From the NCBI GenBank assembly GCA_934130005.1, contig CAKOXD010000006.1:25571-89570 (forward strand): a stretch of 64,000 nt of DNA, given 5' to 3'. The DNA comes from an uncultured Bacilli bacterium (GTDB taxonomy: Bacteria; Bacillota_I; Bacilli_A; RF39; UBA660). The notes below the pieces were generated by a model, which was not told where the DNA came from, did not search any database, and saw nothing but the letters and a program-made list of their open reading frames with translations. The position numbers and the translations under genes were made by a program. Below are positions 7,623 to 16,731 of this stretch, in pieces (positions within the stretch are counted from its first letter, which is position 1; every line of letters begins with the position of its first letter).

Positions 7623-9611
7623 GTGAATAAAAAAGTTAGAAAAGGTTTAACACCATATTTAGGTATATTGTTAGTAATGTTAGGAATTTTATATTTCTTA
7701 AATTTAAATAATAAAAAAACAAATTATATAACTTATGATGAATTTGTTAATCAAATGAACAAAGGTAATATAGTTGAAGTAAATATAACTCCAAGAAGTA
7801 ATGCAAGAGTATATGAAATAAGTGGAAAATTGAAAGATTATAAAAAAGATGAAAGTTTTTTCCTTAGAGCACCACTTGCAGAAGAAGTTATGTCGCAAAT
7901 ATTAGTAGGAGAAGAAGCAAATGATTTTAAAATTAAAACATCAGCTGATCCATCCTCTAGTACATTACTTTATATAGCATTAAACATCTTGCCATTTGTT
8001 GTATTAATAGGAGTAGCATTCTTCTTTATATCAAGACAAATGAGCTCAGCAAATAAATCAATGGATTTTGGAAAAAGTAGAGCTAGATTAAATGAAGATA
8101 GTAAAAAGGTTACATTTAATGAAGTTGCTGGATTAAAAGAAGAAAAAGAAGAAGTACAAGAACTAATTGATTTCTTAAAAGACCCTAAAAAATTCCAAAA
8201 ACTTGGGGCAAGAATTCCAAAAGGAGTATTATTAGTAGGTCCTCCTGGAACAGGTAAAACATTACTTGCAAGAGCTGTTGCTGGAGAAGCAAATGTTCCA
8301 TTTTATTTTATAAGTGGTTCAGACTTTGTTGAATTATTTGTAGGTGTTGGTGCAAGTAGAGTTAGAGATATGTTTAAACAAGCAAAACATAACGCACCAT
8401 GCTTAATATTTATTGATGAAATAGATGCTGTAGGTCGTCAAAGAGGTTCAGGAATTGGTGGAGGTCATGACGAGAGAGAACAAACTTTAAACCAATTATT
8501 GACTGAAATGGACGGATTTGGAGAAAATGAAGGAATTATTATTATAGCAGCAACAAATAGACCAGATGTATTAGATCCAGCACTTTTAAGACCTGGAAGA
8601 TTTGATAGACAAGTTCAAGTAAATTTACCAGATAAAAAAGGAAGAGAGGAAATACTTGCAGTACATGCAAGAAATAAAATATTTTCAAAAAATATTAATC
8701 TTTCAAATATAGCAAGTCGTACAGTAGGATTTAGTGGAGCTGATTTGGAAAACTTACTTAATGAGGCAGCACTATTGGCTGTTAGAAAAAATAAAAAAGC
8801 AATTACAATGTCAGAAATAGATGAAGCACATGATAGAGTATTAATGGGTCCTGCAAAAGCAAGTAAAAAATATACTGATGAAGAAAAAAGAATGGTTGCA
8901 TATCATGAAGCAGGACATGCAGTATTAGGAATTAAGCTAGATGGAGCAAATGATGTTCAAAAAATTACAATAATTCCAAGAGGATATGCAGGTGGATATA
9001 CAATGATGCTTCCAAAAGAAGAAAAATTCACTGCAACCAAGAAAGAATTAACAGAAAGAATAATTGGACTAATGGGTGGTCGTGTAGCAGAAGAATTAGT
9101 AATAGGTGAAATATCAACAGGTGCTCATAATGATTTTGAACAAGCTACAAAAATAGCACGTGCAATGGTTACAGAATATGGTATGAGTTCTTTAGGACCT
9201 ATGCAATTAGAACAACAAGAAGGTAGTGTATTCTTGGGTAGAGATTATAATAAGAGTCGCAATTTTTCAGGTCAAGTAGCATTTGAAATTGATCAAGAAA
9301 TGAGAAAAATTATTGATGAATGTTATAAAGAAGCAGTTAGAATTCTAAAAAAAGAAAGAAAACTATTAGATTTAATTGCAAATACATTAATAGATTGTGA
9401 AACTATAACTAAGGAACAAATAGATTATTTAGTAAAAAATGGATATTTACCTAGTGATGATGATGAAATAGATGAAAGTGATTTTAAAGAATTATCAATT
9501 GAAGATTTATCATTAAAAGATCTTAAAGATATAGCTCGTGAACATAAAATAAAAGGTTATTCTAAAATGACAAAAGAAGAATTACAAAAAGAATTAGAAA
9601 AATATATCTAA
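7623..9611 (+). CDS. ftsH: ATP-dependent zinc metalloprotease FtsH with a C-terminal Rho_N/SAP-like extension
   Basis: Membrane-bound AAA+ protease that degrades unassembled or regulatory membrane and cytosolic proteins. Two membrane helices (about 12-27 and 115-137) flank an extracytoplasmic segment. The AAA domain has GPPGTGKT at 206-213, FIDEIDAVG and the SRH arginines in RPGRFDRQ; the protease has HEAGH at 428-432. GTG start after AGGAGGAATTATA. After the normal body and an acidic stretch (about 613-625) come about 35 residues, [20 protein letters not shown] followed by MTKEELQ, that match the helix-extended-helix Rho_N/SAP fold. That extension is not part of ordinary FtsH. Confidence 0.96.
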   Translation: MNKKVRKGLTPYLGILLVMLGILYFLNLNNKKTNYITYDEFVNQMNKGNIVEVNITPRSNARVYEISGKLKDYKKDESFFLRAPLAEEVMSQILVGEEANDFKIKTSADPSSSTLLYIALNILPFVVLIGVAFFFISRQMSSANKSMDFGKSRARLNEDSKKVTFNEVAGLKEEKEEVQELIDFLKDPKKFQKLGARIPKGVLLVGPPGTGKTLLARAVAGEANVPFYFISGSDFVELFVGVGASRVRDMFKQAKHNAPCLIFIDEIDAVGRQRGSGIGGGHDEREQTLNQLLTEMDGFGENEGIIIIAATNRPDVLDPALLRPGRFDRQVQVNLPDKKGREEILAVHARNKIFSKNINLSNIASRTVGFSGADLENLLNEAALLAVRKNKKAITMSEIDEAHDRVLMGPAKASKKYTDEEKRMVAYHEAGHAVLGIKLDGANDVQKITIIPRGYAGGYTMMLPKEEKFTATKKELTERIIGLMGGRVAEELVIGEISTGAHNDFEQATKIARAMVTEYGMSSLGPMQLEQQEGSVFLGRDYNKSRNFSGQVAFEIDQEMRKIIDECYKEAVRILKKERKLLDLIANTLIDCETITKEQIDYLVKNGYLPSDDDEIDESDFKELSIEDLSLKDLKDIAREHKIKGYSKMTKEELQKELEKYI

Positions 9612-9629
9612 TTCTTTTTTGTTAAATAC

Positions 9630-9658
9630 TTTAAAATAGTAAAAAAATATGTTAAAAT
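9630..9658 (+). promoter_or_regulatory. promoter of parA-parB
   Basis: TTTAAA at 9630-9635, 17 bp, TAAAAT at 9653-9658 with TG one base before it. Confidence 0.4.
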
Positions 9659-9691
9659 GATAAATAGATATTAGTAGAAAATGGTGATAAC

Positions 9692-10477
9692 ATGGGAAAA
9701 ATTATTGCTTTAGTTAATCAAAAGGGTGGTGTTGGTAAAACAACATCAAGTATAAATTTAGCTGCATCACTTGGTGTATTAAAAAAGAAAGTATTACTAG
9801 TTGATTTAGATCCACAAGGAAATTCAACAACAGGAGTAGGAATTAGTAAAACTGATTATGATAAAAGTATTTATGAATTATTAAAAGATGAAGCAACAAT
9901 AAAAGAAGTAATAATAAAAACAAAATTTAAAAATTTATATCTAATACCAGCAACTATAAATTTAGCAGGTGTTGATTTTGAATTGATGGAAATGAGTAAA
10001 ATGGATCCATCTTTTATAAAAGGAAGTCAATTAAAAAAACATTTAGAAGAAGCAAAAGAAGTATTTGATTATATTATAATAGATTGTCCTCCATCTTTAG
10101 GAATTTTAACAACTAATGCCTTGACAGCTGCTGACTCAGTGATTATTCCAGTTCAATGTGAATTTTTTGCACTAGAAGGAATTATGCAACTTTTAAATAC
10201 AATAAGATTAGCACAAAAAAATTTAAATCCTACATTAAGTATAGAGGGTGTTTTGCTTACAATGTTAGATGCTAGAACTAATTTAGGATTAGAAGTAGTA
10301 GAAGATATAAAAAGTTATTTTACAGATAAAGTATATGATACTATAATTCCAAGGCTTGTAAAATTATCAGAATCACCAAGTCATGGAAAGCCAATATTAG
10401 CATATGATCCAACAAGTCGTGGAACAGAAGCATATATAAATTTAGCTAAGGAAGTGATTGATAGAAATGGAGAATAA
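9692..10477 (+). CDS. parA: chromosome-partitioning ATPase ParA (Soj)
   Basis: Deviant Walker-A ATPase that moves ParB-parS complexes and influences replication initiation. The KGGVGKTT motif is at residues 11-18, DLDPQGNSTTG follows as switch I, and IIDCPPSLG is Walker B. Length 261 residues. The start follows GGTGATAAC. It overlaps parB by 11 bases, so the two are translationally coupled. As in B. subtilis, soj-spo0J sit just before the ychF-rpsF-ssb-rpsR block, which places the window near the replication origin. Confidence 0.96.
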   Translation: MGKIIALVNQKGGVGKTTSSINLAASLGVLKKKVLLVDLDPQGNSTTGVGISKTDYDKSIYELLKDEATIKEVIIKTKFKNLYLIPATINLAGVDFELMEMSKMDPSFIKGSQLKKHLEEAKEVFDYIIIDCPPSLGILTTNALTAADSVIIPVQCEFFALEGIMQLLNTIRLAQKNLNPTLSIEGVLLTMLDARTNLGLEVVEDIKSYFTDKVYDTIIPRLVKLSESPSHGKPILAYDPTSRGTEAYINLAKEVIDRNGE

Positions 10478-11336
10478 AAAAAGGGCACTTGGTAGAGGAC
10501 TAGAACAATTGTTTAATGGTGAAAATTTAGATTTGGAACAAATGGAAAAAACTATATATGAAGAATCAACAAATGAAGAAATAATAGAGATAAATTTAGA
10601 TGATTTGAGACCAAATCCATATCAACCAAGAAAAATATTTGATGATGAAGCATTACAAGATTTGGCAAACTCAATAAAAGAACATGGTGTATTTCAACCT
10701 ATAATTGTCAAAAAAAGTATAAAGGGTTATGAAATAATAGCAGGAGAACGAAGAGTTAGAGCATCACGTCTTGCAGGTCTTTCTAAAATTCCTGCAATTA
10801 TAAGAGAATTTAGTGATACTCAAATGATGGAAATAGCTCTTTTAGAAAACTTACAGAGAGAAAATTTAAATGTAATAGAAGAAGCAATAGCTTATAAATC
10901 AATGATAGAAAAATTAGATTTAACACAAGATGAATTATCAAAAAAAGTAGGTAAAAGTAGAAGTCATATTACAAATATTTTAGGTTTACTTAGGCTTCCA
11001 AAAGAAGTTCAAAAAATGGTTATTCAAGGTGATCTAACAATGGGTCATGCTAGAATGCTAAGTAAATTAGAAGATAATGAAAAAATATTAGAACTTGCTA
11101 ATAAAATAATAAATGAAGATTTAACAGTACGTGATACAGAAACATTAGGTAGTGAAGAAAAAAAGAAAAAACCTACTATAAAAAAAGAAAAGAATAATGA
11201 ATTTAAATATGTAGAAGAACTTTTAAGGGATAAATTAGATACTAGAGTTTCTATAAAAGAAAATAAAATTGAAATATCATTTACAAATGTAGCAGATTTA
11301 AATAGAATATTAGAAGTTTTAAATATTAAGGAGTAG
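10467..11336 (+). CDS. parB: chromosome-partitioning protein ParB (Spo0J)
   Basis: CTP-dependent DNA clamp that loads at parS. Seen in order: the RALGRGLEQLF N-terminal peptide that stimulates ParA, LRPNPYQPRKIFDDEAL, the CTP-binding GERRVRASRLAG, the helix-turn-helix LTQDELSKKVGKSRSHITN, and a C-terminal dimerisation domain. The ATG at 10467 has GGAAGTGA upstream; an in-frame TTG at 10458 directly abuts that site and is unlikely. 289 residues. I saw no consensus parS (TGTTTCACGTGAAACA) in the window. Confidence 0.95.
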   Translation: MENKKRALGRGLEQLFNGENLDLEQMEKTIYEESTNEEIIEINLDDLRPNPYQPRKIFDDEALQDLANSIKEHGVFQPIIVKKSIKGYEIIAGERRVRASRLAGLSKIPAIIREFSDTQMMEIALLENLQRENLNVIEEAIAYKSMIEKLDLTQDELSKKVGKSRSHITNILGLLRLPKEVQKMVIQGDLTMGHARMLSKLEDNEKILELANKIINEDLTVRDTETLGSEEKKKKPTIKKEKNNEFKYVEELLRDKLDTRVSIKENKIEISFTNVADLNRILEVLNIKE

Positions 11337-11341
11337 ATTTA

Positions 11342-12145
11342 ATGAAAAAAATACTTGATATTGTTTTAATTAAAGAAGTAGTATATCCTGTTATAATTAT
11401 TTTAATAGGTATAATAGCATACATAATTTTATCCAAATCAATAAAAGGTATGTTTAGACTAAGATTAAATAGAATGGATAAAAGACGTTCAAAAACAATG
11501 TGTAGTTTAATAAATAATATACTAAAATATATTATTCTTATATTTTGTTTTTTAGCAATATTAGAAGTATATAATATATCAACTAAAGGATTAATAACAT
11601 CTTTAGGAGTAGTTGGATTAGTAGCAGGATTAGCATTTCAAGATACTTTAAAAGATTTATTAGCTGGTTTTTCAATTATATTTGAAAATGAATATGCAGT
11701 AGGTGATACTGTTACAATTGGAGATTTTAAAGGAAAAGTTATAAGTTTAGGACTTAAAACTACAAAAATACAGTCAATAAATGGTGACATAAAAATGATT
11801 TCAAATAGCAATATAACAGAAGTTATAAATCATAGTTTAGATGATTCATATGAATTTATTGACATTCCAGTATCATATGATGAAAACATAGAAAAAGTTT
11901 CTAAAACACTTAATTTATTATGCAACAATTTATTAAAAACAGAAAAATTTTTAATAGATGCTCAAGTTTTAGGAATAGAAAAATTAGATTCATCATCTAT
12001 TAACTTTAGAATAATGATAAAAACAAAACCAATGAAACAATACGATATTCGAAGAGAAATATTAAAACAAGTCAAATTAGAATTTGATAAGCAAAATATA
12101 GAAATACCATATGATCAGGTGGTGGTTCATAGTGAAAGAATATAA
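11342..12145 (+). CDS. small-conductance mechanosensitive channel (MscS family)
   Basis: Releases solutes on hypo-osmotic shock. Three membrane helices are visible (about 14-33, 58-76 and 85-110); the pore helix is the Gly/Ala-rich LGVVGLVAGLAFQDTLKDLL, followed by the beta domain starting GDTVTIGDFKG. At 267 residues it is a compact MscS of YkuT type. Only 5 bp separate it from parB, and its end overlaps the DUF951 gene, so it belongs to the parA operon. The parA-parB-mscS-DUF951 order occurs in many Firmicutes. Confidence 0.92.
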   Translation: MKKILDIVLIKEVVYPVIIILIGIIAYIILSKSIKGMFRLRLNRMDKRRSKTMCSLINNILKYIILIFCFLAILEVYNISTKGLITSLGVVGLVAGLAFQDTLKDLLAGFSIIFENEYAVGDTVTIGDFKGKVISLGLKTTKIQSINGDIKMISNSNITEVINHSLDDSYEFIDIPVSYDENIEKVSKTLNLLCNNLLKTEKFLIDAQVLGIEKLDSSSINFRIMIKTKPMKQYDIRREILKQVKLEFDKQNIEIPYDQVVVHSERI

Positions 12146-12314
12146 ATTAGGAAGTATAGTAATGATGAAAAAACAACACCCATGTGGAACAAACGAGTGG
12201 GAAATAATAAGAATTGGTGCAGATATAAAAATAAAATGTAAAAATTGTGGTAGAAGTATAATGATGCCAAGAATAGATTTTAATAAAAAATTAAAAAAAA
12301 TTATAAGTCTTTAG
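12132..12314 (+). CDS. DUF951 family protein (YyzM-like)
   Basis: A 60-residue protein that matches the DUF951 pattern closely: LGSIVMMKKQHPCGTNEWEI, then IRIGADIKIKCKNCGRSIMM. Three conserved cysteines (HPCGT, CKNC) suggest metal binding, but the function is unknown. I chose the GTG at 12132, which follows AGGTGGTGG at correct spacing and gives the family's normal N-terminus; an upstream in-frame ATG at 12111 lies inside mscS without a ribosome-binding site. It overlaps mscS by 14 bases and, as in B. subtilis and streptococci, precedes the ychF block. Confidence 0.88.
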   Translation: MKEYKLGSIVMMKKQHPCGTNEWEIIRIGADIKIKCKNCGRSIMMPRIDFNKKLKKIISL

Positions 12315-12322
12315 GAGGAAAT

Positions 12323-13843
12323 ATGAAAAAGAAACAACAAAAAAATGTAAAGGGACCAGTTTCAACAATATTATTTTTAATATTTATAATTTCTATTTCT
12401 AGTTTGATTTTATCTATAATTGGATTTCAAGGAAATAAGACTTATATAGGAGATGGAACATTAGAAACCTCATTAGTTTATGTAAACAATATTATAAGTT
12501 TAAATGGGATTAAATATATAGTAGGTAATATTGTTACAAACTTTATAAATTTTAAACCTTTAGCAATTATGATAATATCTTTAGTTGGAATAGGAATATT
12601 AGAAAAAAGTGGTTTATTGAATGCTATGTTTTTTAAACTAAAAAATGTAAAATTTGATGTTATAATATTTTTTACAGTTTTTGTGGGAATTATATCATCA
12701 ATAATAGGTGAATATAGTTATATGTTCTTAATTCCTTTTATGGCATTAATGTACAAGTATTTAAATAGAAGCCCAATCCTTGGAATACTTGTAACATTTG
12801 TTGGAATAACTTTAGGTTATGGAACTGGAATAATATTTAATTATGATGATTATCAATTAGGAATTTTAACAGAACAAGCTGCAACATTAAATGTAGATCC
12901 AAATTATAAGTACGATTTATTATCAAATATTTATATAATGATCTTTTTAACATTTTTATTAGCATTTATAAGTACAATGGTAATTAATAAATTTTTAGTA
13001 TCAAAATTTCCTAAAAAGGAAATAAATGAAGAAGAGGAATTAGTAGTATCTAAAAAAGGAATAGCCGCTTCAAATTTTGTTTCAATAATTTGTATAATAT
13101 TGGTTACATATATGATTTTAGATATAAATTTACCAGGTGCAGGTATATTACTTGATTCTAAAAATGAAAATTATATAGCTAAACTTTTTGGAGTAGATTC
13201 TCCTTTTAGAGAAGGAATAGTAATAATAATAACATTTATAATGATGATATCTGGGTTTGTATATGGAAAAATTTCAGGAAATATCAAAAACAGTCATGAG
13301 TATAGTTTAGGATTATCAAAGAACTTTGAAAACTTAGGATTTGTATTTGTTCTTATGTTCTTTACATCAGTAATGATATCTATTTTAGATTGGACGAATA
13401 TAGGAACTGTAATAAGTGCTAATTTAGTAGAATTTATAAGTTCAATTCCACTATCTGGCGTACCACTTATAATTATTTTTATGTTTGTAGTAATTTTAAT
13501 GAGTATTTTAATCCCAGATACACTTACAAAATGGAAATTATTAGCACCAACAGTTATACCACTTTTTATGAGAGCTAATATAACACCAGATTTTACACAA
13601 TTTATATTTAAAATAGCAGATGGAATAGGAAAATCATTAACGCCATTCTTTGTATATTTTATAATTATGTTAGCTTTTTTAGAAAAATATAAAAAAGATG
13701 AAAAAGTCGGAATAAGCATTTTTGGTACATTTAAATTATTAAGTCCTGTAATATTAATAATATCTTTAGTATTAATATTATTTATAGTAATTTGGTATGT
13801 AATAGGTATACCTATAGGTGTAGGAGTAGGAAGTACAATTTAA
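12323..13843 (+). CDS. AbgT family transporter
   Basis: A 506-residue polytopic membrane protein. The C-terminal stretch KWKLLAPTVIPLFMRANITP, continuing DFTQFIFKIADGIGKSLTP, is the AbgT signature, and the N-terminal ISSIIGEYSYMFLIPFMALM also fits. AbgT proteins import p-aminobenzoyl-glutamate or export antifolates; the substrate here is not determined. AGGAGGAA precedes the ATG by 3 bases and the gene lies 8 bp after the DUF951 gene, so it is the last member of the parA operon; a strong terminator follows. Confidence 0.85.
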   Translation: MKKKQQKNVKGPVSTILFLIFIISISSLILSIIGFQGNKTYIGDGTLETSLVYVNNIISLNGIKYIVGNIVTNFINFKPLAIMIISLVGIGILEKSGLLNAMFFKLKNVKFDVIIFFTVFVGIISSIIGEYSYMFLIPFMALMYKYLNRSPILGILVTFVGITLGYGTGIIFNYDDYQLGILTEQAATLNVDPNYKYDLLSNIYIMIFLTFLLAFISTMVINKFLVSKFPKKEINEEEELVVSKKGIAASNFVSIICIILVTYMILDINLPGAGILLDSKNENYIAKLFGVDSPFREGIVIIITFIMMISGFVYGKISGNIKNSHEYSLGLSKNFENLGFVFVLMFFTSVMISILDWTNIGTVISANLVEFISSIPLSGVPLIIIFMFVVILMSILIPDTLTKWKLLAPTVIPLFMRANITPDFTQFIFKIADGIGKSLTPFFVYFIIMLAFLEKYKKDEKVGISIFGTFKLLSPVILIISLVLILFIVIWYVIGIPIGVGVGSTI

Positions 13844-13868
13844 CTTTGAGTAAAATCAAAGTTTTTTT
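13842..13868 (+). terminator. terminator of the parA-to-abgT operon
   Basis: 8-bp stem AACTTTGA / TCAAAGTT, six-base loop, seven Ts. Confidence 0.9.
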
Positions 13869-13880
13869 AAATTTGAATTA

Positions 13881-13909
13881 TTTACATATTTTATAATAAA
13901 TGATATACT
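13881..13909 (+). promoter_or_regulatory. promoter of ychF
   Basis: TTTACA at 13881-13886, 17 bp, TATACT at 13904-13909, with TG one base before the -10. Confidence 0.7.
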
Positions 13910-13936
13910 AATTAACAGTTTGAATGGAGTGATTAT

Positions 13937-15037
13937 ATGAGTTTAACAGCAGGTATAGTAGGATTACCTAACGTAGGAAAATCAACACTTTTTAATGCAA
14001 TTACAAATAAGAATATATTAGCAGCAAATTATCCTTTTGCAACTATTGAACCAAATGTAGGTGTTGTAACAGTTCCGGATGAAAGATTAGATTATTTAAA
14101 TGAATTATATAAACCTAAAAATTTAGTACCAACAACATTTGAATTTACAGATATAGCAGGTTTAGTAAAAGGAGCAAGCTTAGGAGAAGGACTTGGAAAT
14201 CAATTCTTATCACATATTAGAGAAGTAGATGCAATAGTTGAAGTGGTAAGATGCTTCAATGATAGTAATATTATTCATGTAGAGGGAAAAGTAGATCCAA
14301 TAAGAGATGTAGAAATTATAAATGTAGAACTTATGCTAGCTGATTTAGAAGTTGTAGAAAATAGAATAGGTAGAATTGGTAAAAAAGCTGCAATGACTCG
14401 TGATAAAGAAATAGAAAAAGAAGTTAATATATTAAATAAAGCAAAAGAAGCACTTGAAAAAAATATTCCTCTTAGAAGAGTAGAATTTACTATAGAAGAA
14501 AAAGAAATATTAAAACATTTTAATTTTCTTACAATTAAACCAATTATATATATGGCAAATGTAAGTGAAGAAGATTTAGTAGAAAATGGAAATGAGTATG
14601 TAGAAGAATTAAAAAAATATGCAGATAAAGAAAATTCTAAAGTTATAATTGTAAGTGCTAAGATCGAGTCAGAACTTAGTGAACTTTCTAAAGAAGAAAA
14701 AGATGAATTTTTAGCTGATTTAGGAATAAAAACAAGTGGATTAGATAATTTAATAAAAGCAACTTATGAACTACTTGGATTAGCAACTTATTTTACTGCA
14801 GGAGCAGATGAATGTAGAGCATGGACGTTTAAAAAAGGAATGAAAGCACCAGAATGTGCTGGAATAATACATACAGATTTTGAAAGAGGATTTATAAAAG
14901 CAGAAGTTATGAGTTTTAATGATTTAAAAAATTGTGGTAATGAATTAAAAGTAAAAGAAGCTGGTAAATTAAGATTAGAAGGAAAAGAATATATAATGCA
15001 AGATGGAGATATTTGCTTATTTAGATTTAATGTATAA
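13937..15037 (+). CDS. ychF: redox-regulated ATPase YchF (Obg-like, OLA1 family)
   Basis: A universally conserved P-loop protein of the Obg family that prefers ATP and binds ribosomes; it is linked to the oxidative-stress response. GLPNVGKST (residues 8-16) is the P-loop, TDIAGLVKGASLGEGLG is G3, and the guanine-specificity NKxD is replaced by MANVSEED, as expected for an ATP-binding member. The C-terminal TGS domain ends DGDICLFRFNV. Length 366 residues is exact for the family. It has its own promoter, like yyaF in B. subtilis. Confidence 0.97.
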   Translation: MSLTAGIVGLPNVGKSTLFNAITNKNILAANYPFATIEPNVGVVTVPDERLDYLNELYKPKNLVPTTFEFTDIAGLVKGASLGEGLGNQFLSHIREVDAIVEVVRCFNDSNIIHVEGKVDPIRDVEIINVELMLADLEVVENRIGRIGKKAAMTRDKEIEKEVNILNKAKEALEKNIPLRRVEFTIEEKEILKHFNFLTIKPIIYMANVSEEDLVENGNEYVEELKKYADKENSKVIIVSAKIESELSELSKEEKDEFLADLGIKTSGLDNLIKATYELLGLATYFTAGADECRAWTFKKGMKAPECAGIIHTDFERGFIKAEVMSFNDLKNCGNELKVKEAGKLRLEGKEYIMQDGDICLFRFNV

Positions 15038-15039
15038 TT

Positions 15040-15603
15040 ATGAAGATAATAGTAGATTTAGATGATGTTTTAGCACTTGATTCTTTTTTAAATGCTTTAA
15101 ATAAATTTAAGAATAGTAATTATAAATATAGTGATATTAAAGGATATTATGTAGAAGAATTACTTTCTAAAAAGGAACTAGAAGAATTTAGAACTTATTT
15201 AAAAAATAATAATTTATATTCGTATGCAATGATTGCAAAAAATTCTAAAGAGGTACTAAAAAAATTAAGTAAAAACCATGAAATATTTATAGCTACTAGT
15301 TGTTATTCAGAAATAGAAAAGATGCTATTATTAAATTTAATTCCATATAAATATAATTTTATAAAAGAAAATTATCCGTTTATAGATGATAAAAATATTA
15401 TTTTCATAACAGATAAAACCTTAATAGAAGCAGATATAAGGATAGATGATAAAATAGAAAACTTTTCTAAAACAGGAATTAATTTATTATTTAGTGCATA
15501 TCATAATCTAAACTTAAAAGAAGAGTTAATAGAAAAAAACGTAATAAGAGTAAATGATTGGTTAGATGTAGAAAAACAAATAAAAGTATTTACAAACAAA
15601 TAA
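15040..15603 (+). CDS. 5'(3')-deoxyribonucleotidase-like HAD phosphatase
   Basis: A HAD-fold phosphatase of the NT5C type that removes phosphate from pyrimidine (deoxy)nucleotides. Motif I is DLDDVLA (residues 6-12) with the nucleophile and acid aspartates, motif II is ATSC, and RIDDK supplies the metal-binding aspartates near the C-terminus. 187 residues. It starts 2 bp after ychF with no obvious ribosome-binding site, so it is probably coupled to ychF. Its last codons contain the -35 of the rpsF promoter. An insertion between ychF and rpsF is not seen in B. subtilis. Confidence 0.8.
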   Translation: MKIIVDLDDVLALDSFLNALNKFKNSNYKYSDIKGYYVEELLSKKELEEFRTYLKNNNLYSYAMIAKNSKEVLKKLSKNHEIFIATSCYSEIEKMLLLNLIPYKYNFIKENYPFIDDKNIIFITDKTLIEADIRIDDKIENFSKTGINLLFSAYHNLNLKEELIEKNVIRVNDWLDVEKQIKVFTNK

Positions 15604-15617
15604 CTTTTTGTTATAAT
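15589..15617 (+). promoter_or_regulatory. promoter of rpsF-ssb-rpsR
   Basis: TTTACA at 15589-15594, 17 bp, TATAAT at 15612-15617 with TG one base before it. The -35 lies inside the upstream coding sequence. Confidence 0.75.
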
Positions 15618-15620
15618 CTA

Positions 15621-15681
15621 TAGCGAGTAAGAAATTTACTCCTTGCAAGAAATTGCCAAAGACCATAAGGAGGTGTAAAAA
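15621..15681 (+). promoter_or_regulatory. rpsF leader hairpin, candidate S6:S18 autoregulatory site
   Basis: The leader folds GAGTAA against TTACTC (15625-15630 with 15636-15641), with an outer GC/GC pair across a CTT bulge (15642-15644). S6:S18 binding sites in rpsF leaders of many bacteria are bulged hairpins of this general type. I could not confirm the consensus, so the assignment is inference. Confidence 0.4.
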
Positions 15682-15972
15682 ATGAAAAACTATGAAATAA
15701 TGTTTATTGTTAGACCAACACTAAGTGAAAGTGATGCTAAAAAAGTTTCTGATAACTTTAAAAAAGTAATCACTGATAATGGTGCTAAAGTAACAGAAGT
15801 AAAAGAAATGGGTCAAAGAGAACTAGCTTATGAAATAAAAAAATTCAAAAGCGGATACTATTTTGTATTTGAAGTAGAAGCTAATGATGATAAAGCAATC
15901 AAAGAATTTGATCGTTTAGGTTTAATTAGTAGTGATTTGATTCGTCATTTAATTACTAAAATTGAAAAATAA
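15682..15972 (+). CDS. rpsF: 30S ribosomal protein S6
   Basis: Binds the central domain of 16S rRNA as a heterodimer with S18. MKNYEIMFIVRPTLSESD is the standard N-terminus; GQRELAYEIKKFKSGYYF is the central motif. 96 residues, full length. AAGGAGGTG lies 7 bases before the ATG. First gene of rpsF-ssb-rpsR. Confidence 0.97.
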   Translation: MKNYEIMFIVRPTLSESDAKKVSDNFKKVITDNGAKVTEVKEMGQRELAYEIKKFKSGYYFVFEVEANDDKAIKEFDRLGLISSDLIRHLITKIEK

Positions 15973-15986
15973 AGTGAGGTAATAAA

Positions 15987-16442
15987 ATGAATCGAGTAAT
16001 GTTAATAGGAAGATTAACTGCAAAACCAGAACTTAGGTATACTGGTTCAAATGTTCCTTTTTCAAGATTTACAGTTGCTGTAAATAGAACATTCAACAAT
16101 AATAATGGTGAAAGAGAAACAGATTTTATAAATTGTATAATTTGGAGAAAACAAGCAGAAAATGTTTGTAATTACCTAGATAAAGGAAGTTTAGTTTCAG
16201 TAGAAGGAAGAATACAAACTGGAAGTTATGACGATAAAGATGGAAATAAAAGATACACAACAGATGTAGTTGCAGATAGTGTTCAATTCTTAGAAAGCAA
16301 ATCGCAAAGACAAAATAGTGCAAATGATGTTACACCATATGATTATCAAGGTGCTAAAGAAACAAATGATGTTAGTGTAGAAGATGATCCATTTGCAGAT
16401 TTTGGTGACAGTGTGTCTATAGATGAAAACTTCCTAGATTAA
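15987..16442 (+). CDS. ssb: single-stranded DNA-binding protein
   Basis: Coats single-stranded DNA during replication and repair. The OB fold starts [20 protein letters not shown] and continues through [20 protein letters not shown] and [16 protein letters not shown] (to about residue 105). The acidic tail contains [11 protein letters not shown] but the protein ends SIDENFLD. Canonical bacterial SSB ends in DDDIPF or DDLPF, which docks partner proteins; here the phenylalanine is third from the end. Position between rpsF and rpsR is universal in Firmicutes. 151 residues. Confidence 0.95.
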   Translation: MNRVMLIGRLTAKPELRYTGSNVPFSRFTVAVNRTFNNNNGERETDFINCIIWRKQAENVCNYLDKGSLVSVEGRIQTGSYDDKDGNKRYTTDVVADSVQFLESKSQRQNSANDVTPYDYQGAKETNDVSVEDDPFADFGDSVSIDENFLD

Positions 16443-16457
16443 TAAAGGAGGATTAAA

Positions 16458-16676
16458 ATGGCTGAATTTTATAGAAAAAAGAAAAAAGTATGTCAAATGT
16501 GTGCTGGAAAAACAGTAGACTATAAAGATGCTGATATAATAAAAAGATATGTAAGTGCTGATAAAGCAAAAATTTTACCAAGAAGGGTTACTGGTACATG
16601 TTCAGAACATCAAAGACATGTAGCAGGAGAAGTAAAAAAAGCACGTTTTATGGGAATATTACCATTTGTAAAGTAA
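16458..16676 (+). CDS. rpsR: 30S ribosomal protein S18
   Basis: Partner of S6 in the 30S platform. 72 residues with VCQMC near the N-terminus, then VDYKDADIIKRYVS and the hallmark KILPRRVTGTCSEHQR. The CxxC plus C...H arrangement suggests a zinc-binding S18. AAAGGAGG lies upstream; a terminator overlaps the stop codon. Confidence 0.97.
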   Translation: MAEFYRKKKKVCQMCAGKTVDYKDADIIKRYVSADKAKILPRRVTGTCSEHQRHVAGEVKKARFMGILPFVK

Positions 16677-16696
16677 GTCATACTTGCTTTTTTTTT
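16671..16696 (+). terminator. terminator of rpsF-ssb-rpsR
   Basis: 8-bp stem AAGTAAGT / ACTTGCTT (one G-U pair) with a tight loop and nine Ts. Confidence 0.85.
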
Positions 16697-16731
16697 GATA
16701 TTATAATATATTATATATTAGGTGAGTACTT

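Noticed and set aside
9692..11336. parS site near parA-parB
   Set aside because: No sequence close to TGTTTCACGTGAAACA was found in the window.
13294..13719. Long minus-strand frame within the AbgT gene, and similar minus-strand frames across the ribosomal operons
   Set aside because: They lie opposite well-conserved genes, have no ribosome-binding sites and show no recognisable protein features; AT-rich coding DNA produces such frames by chance.
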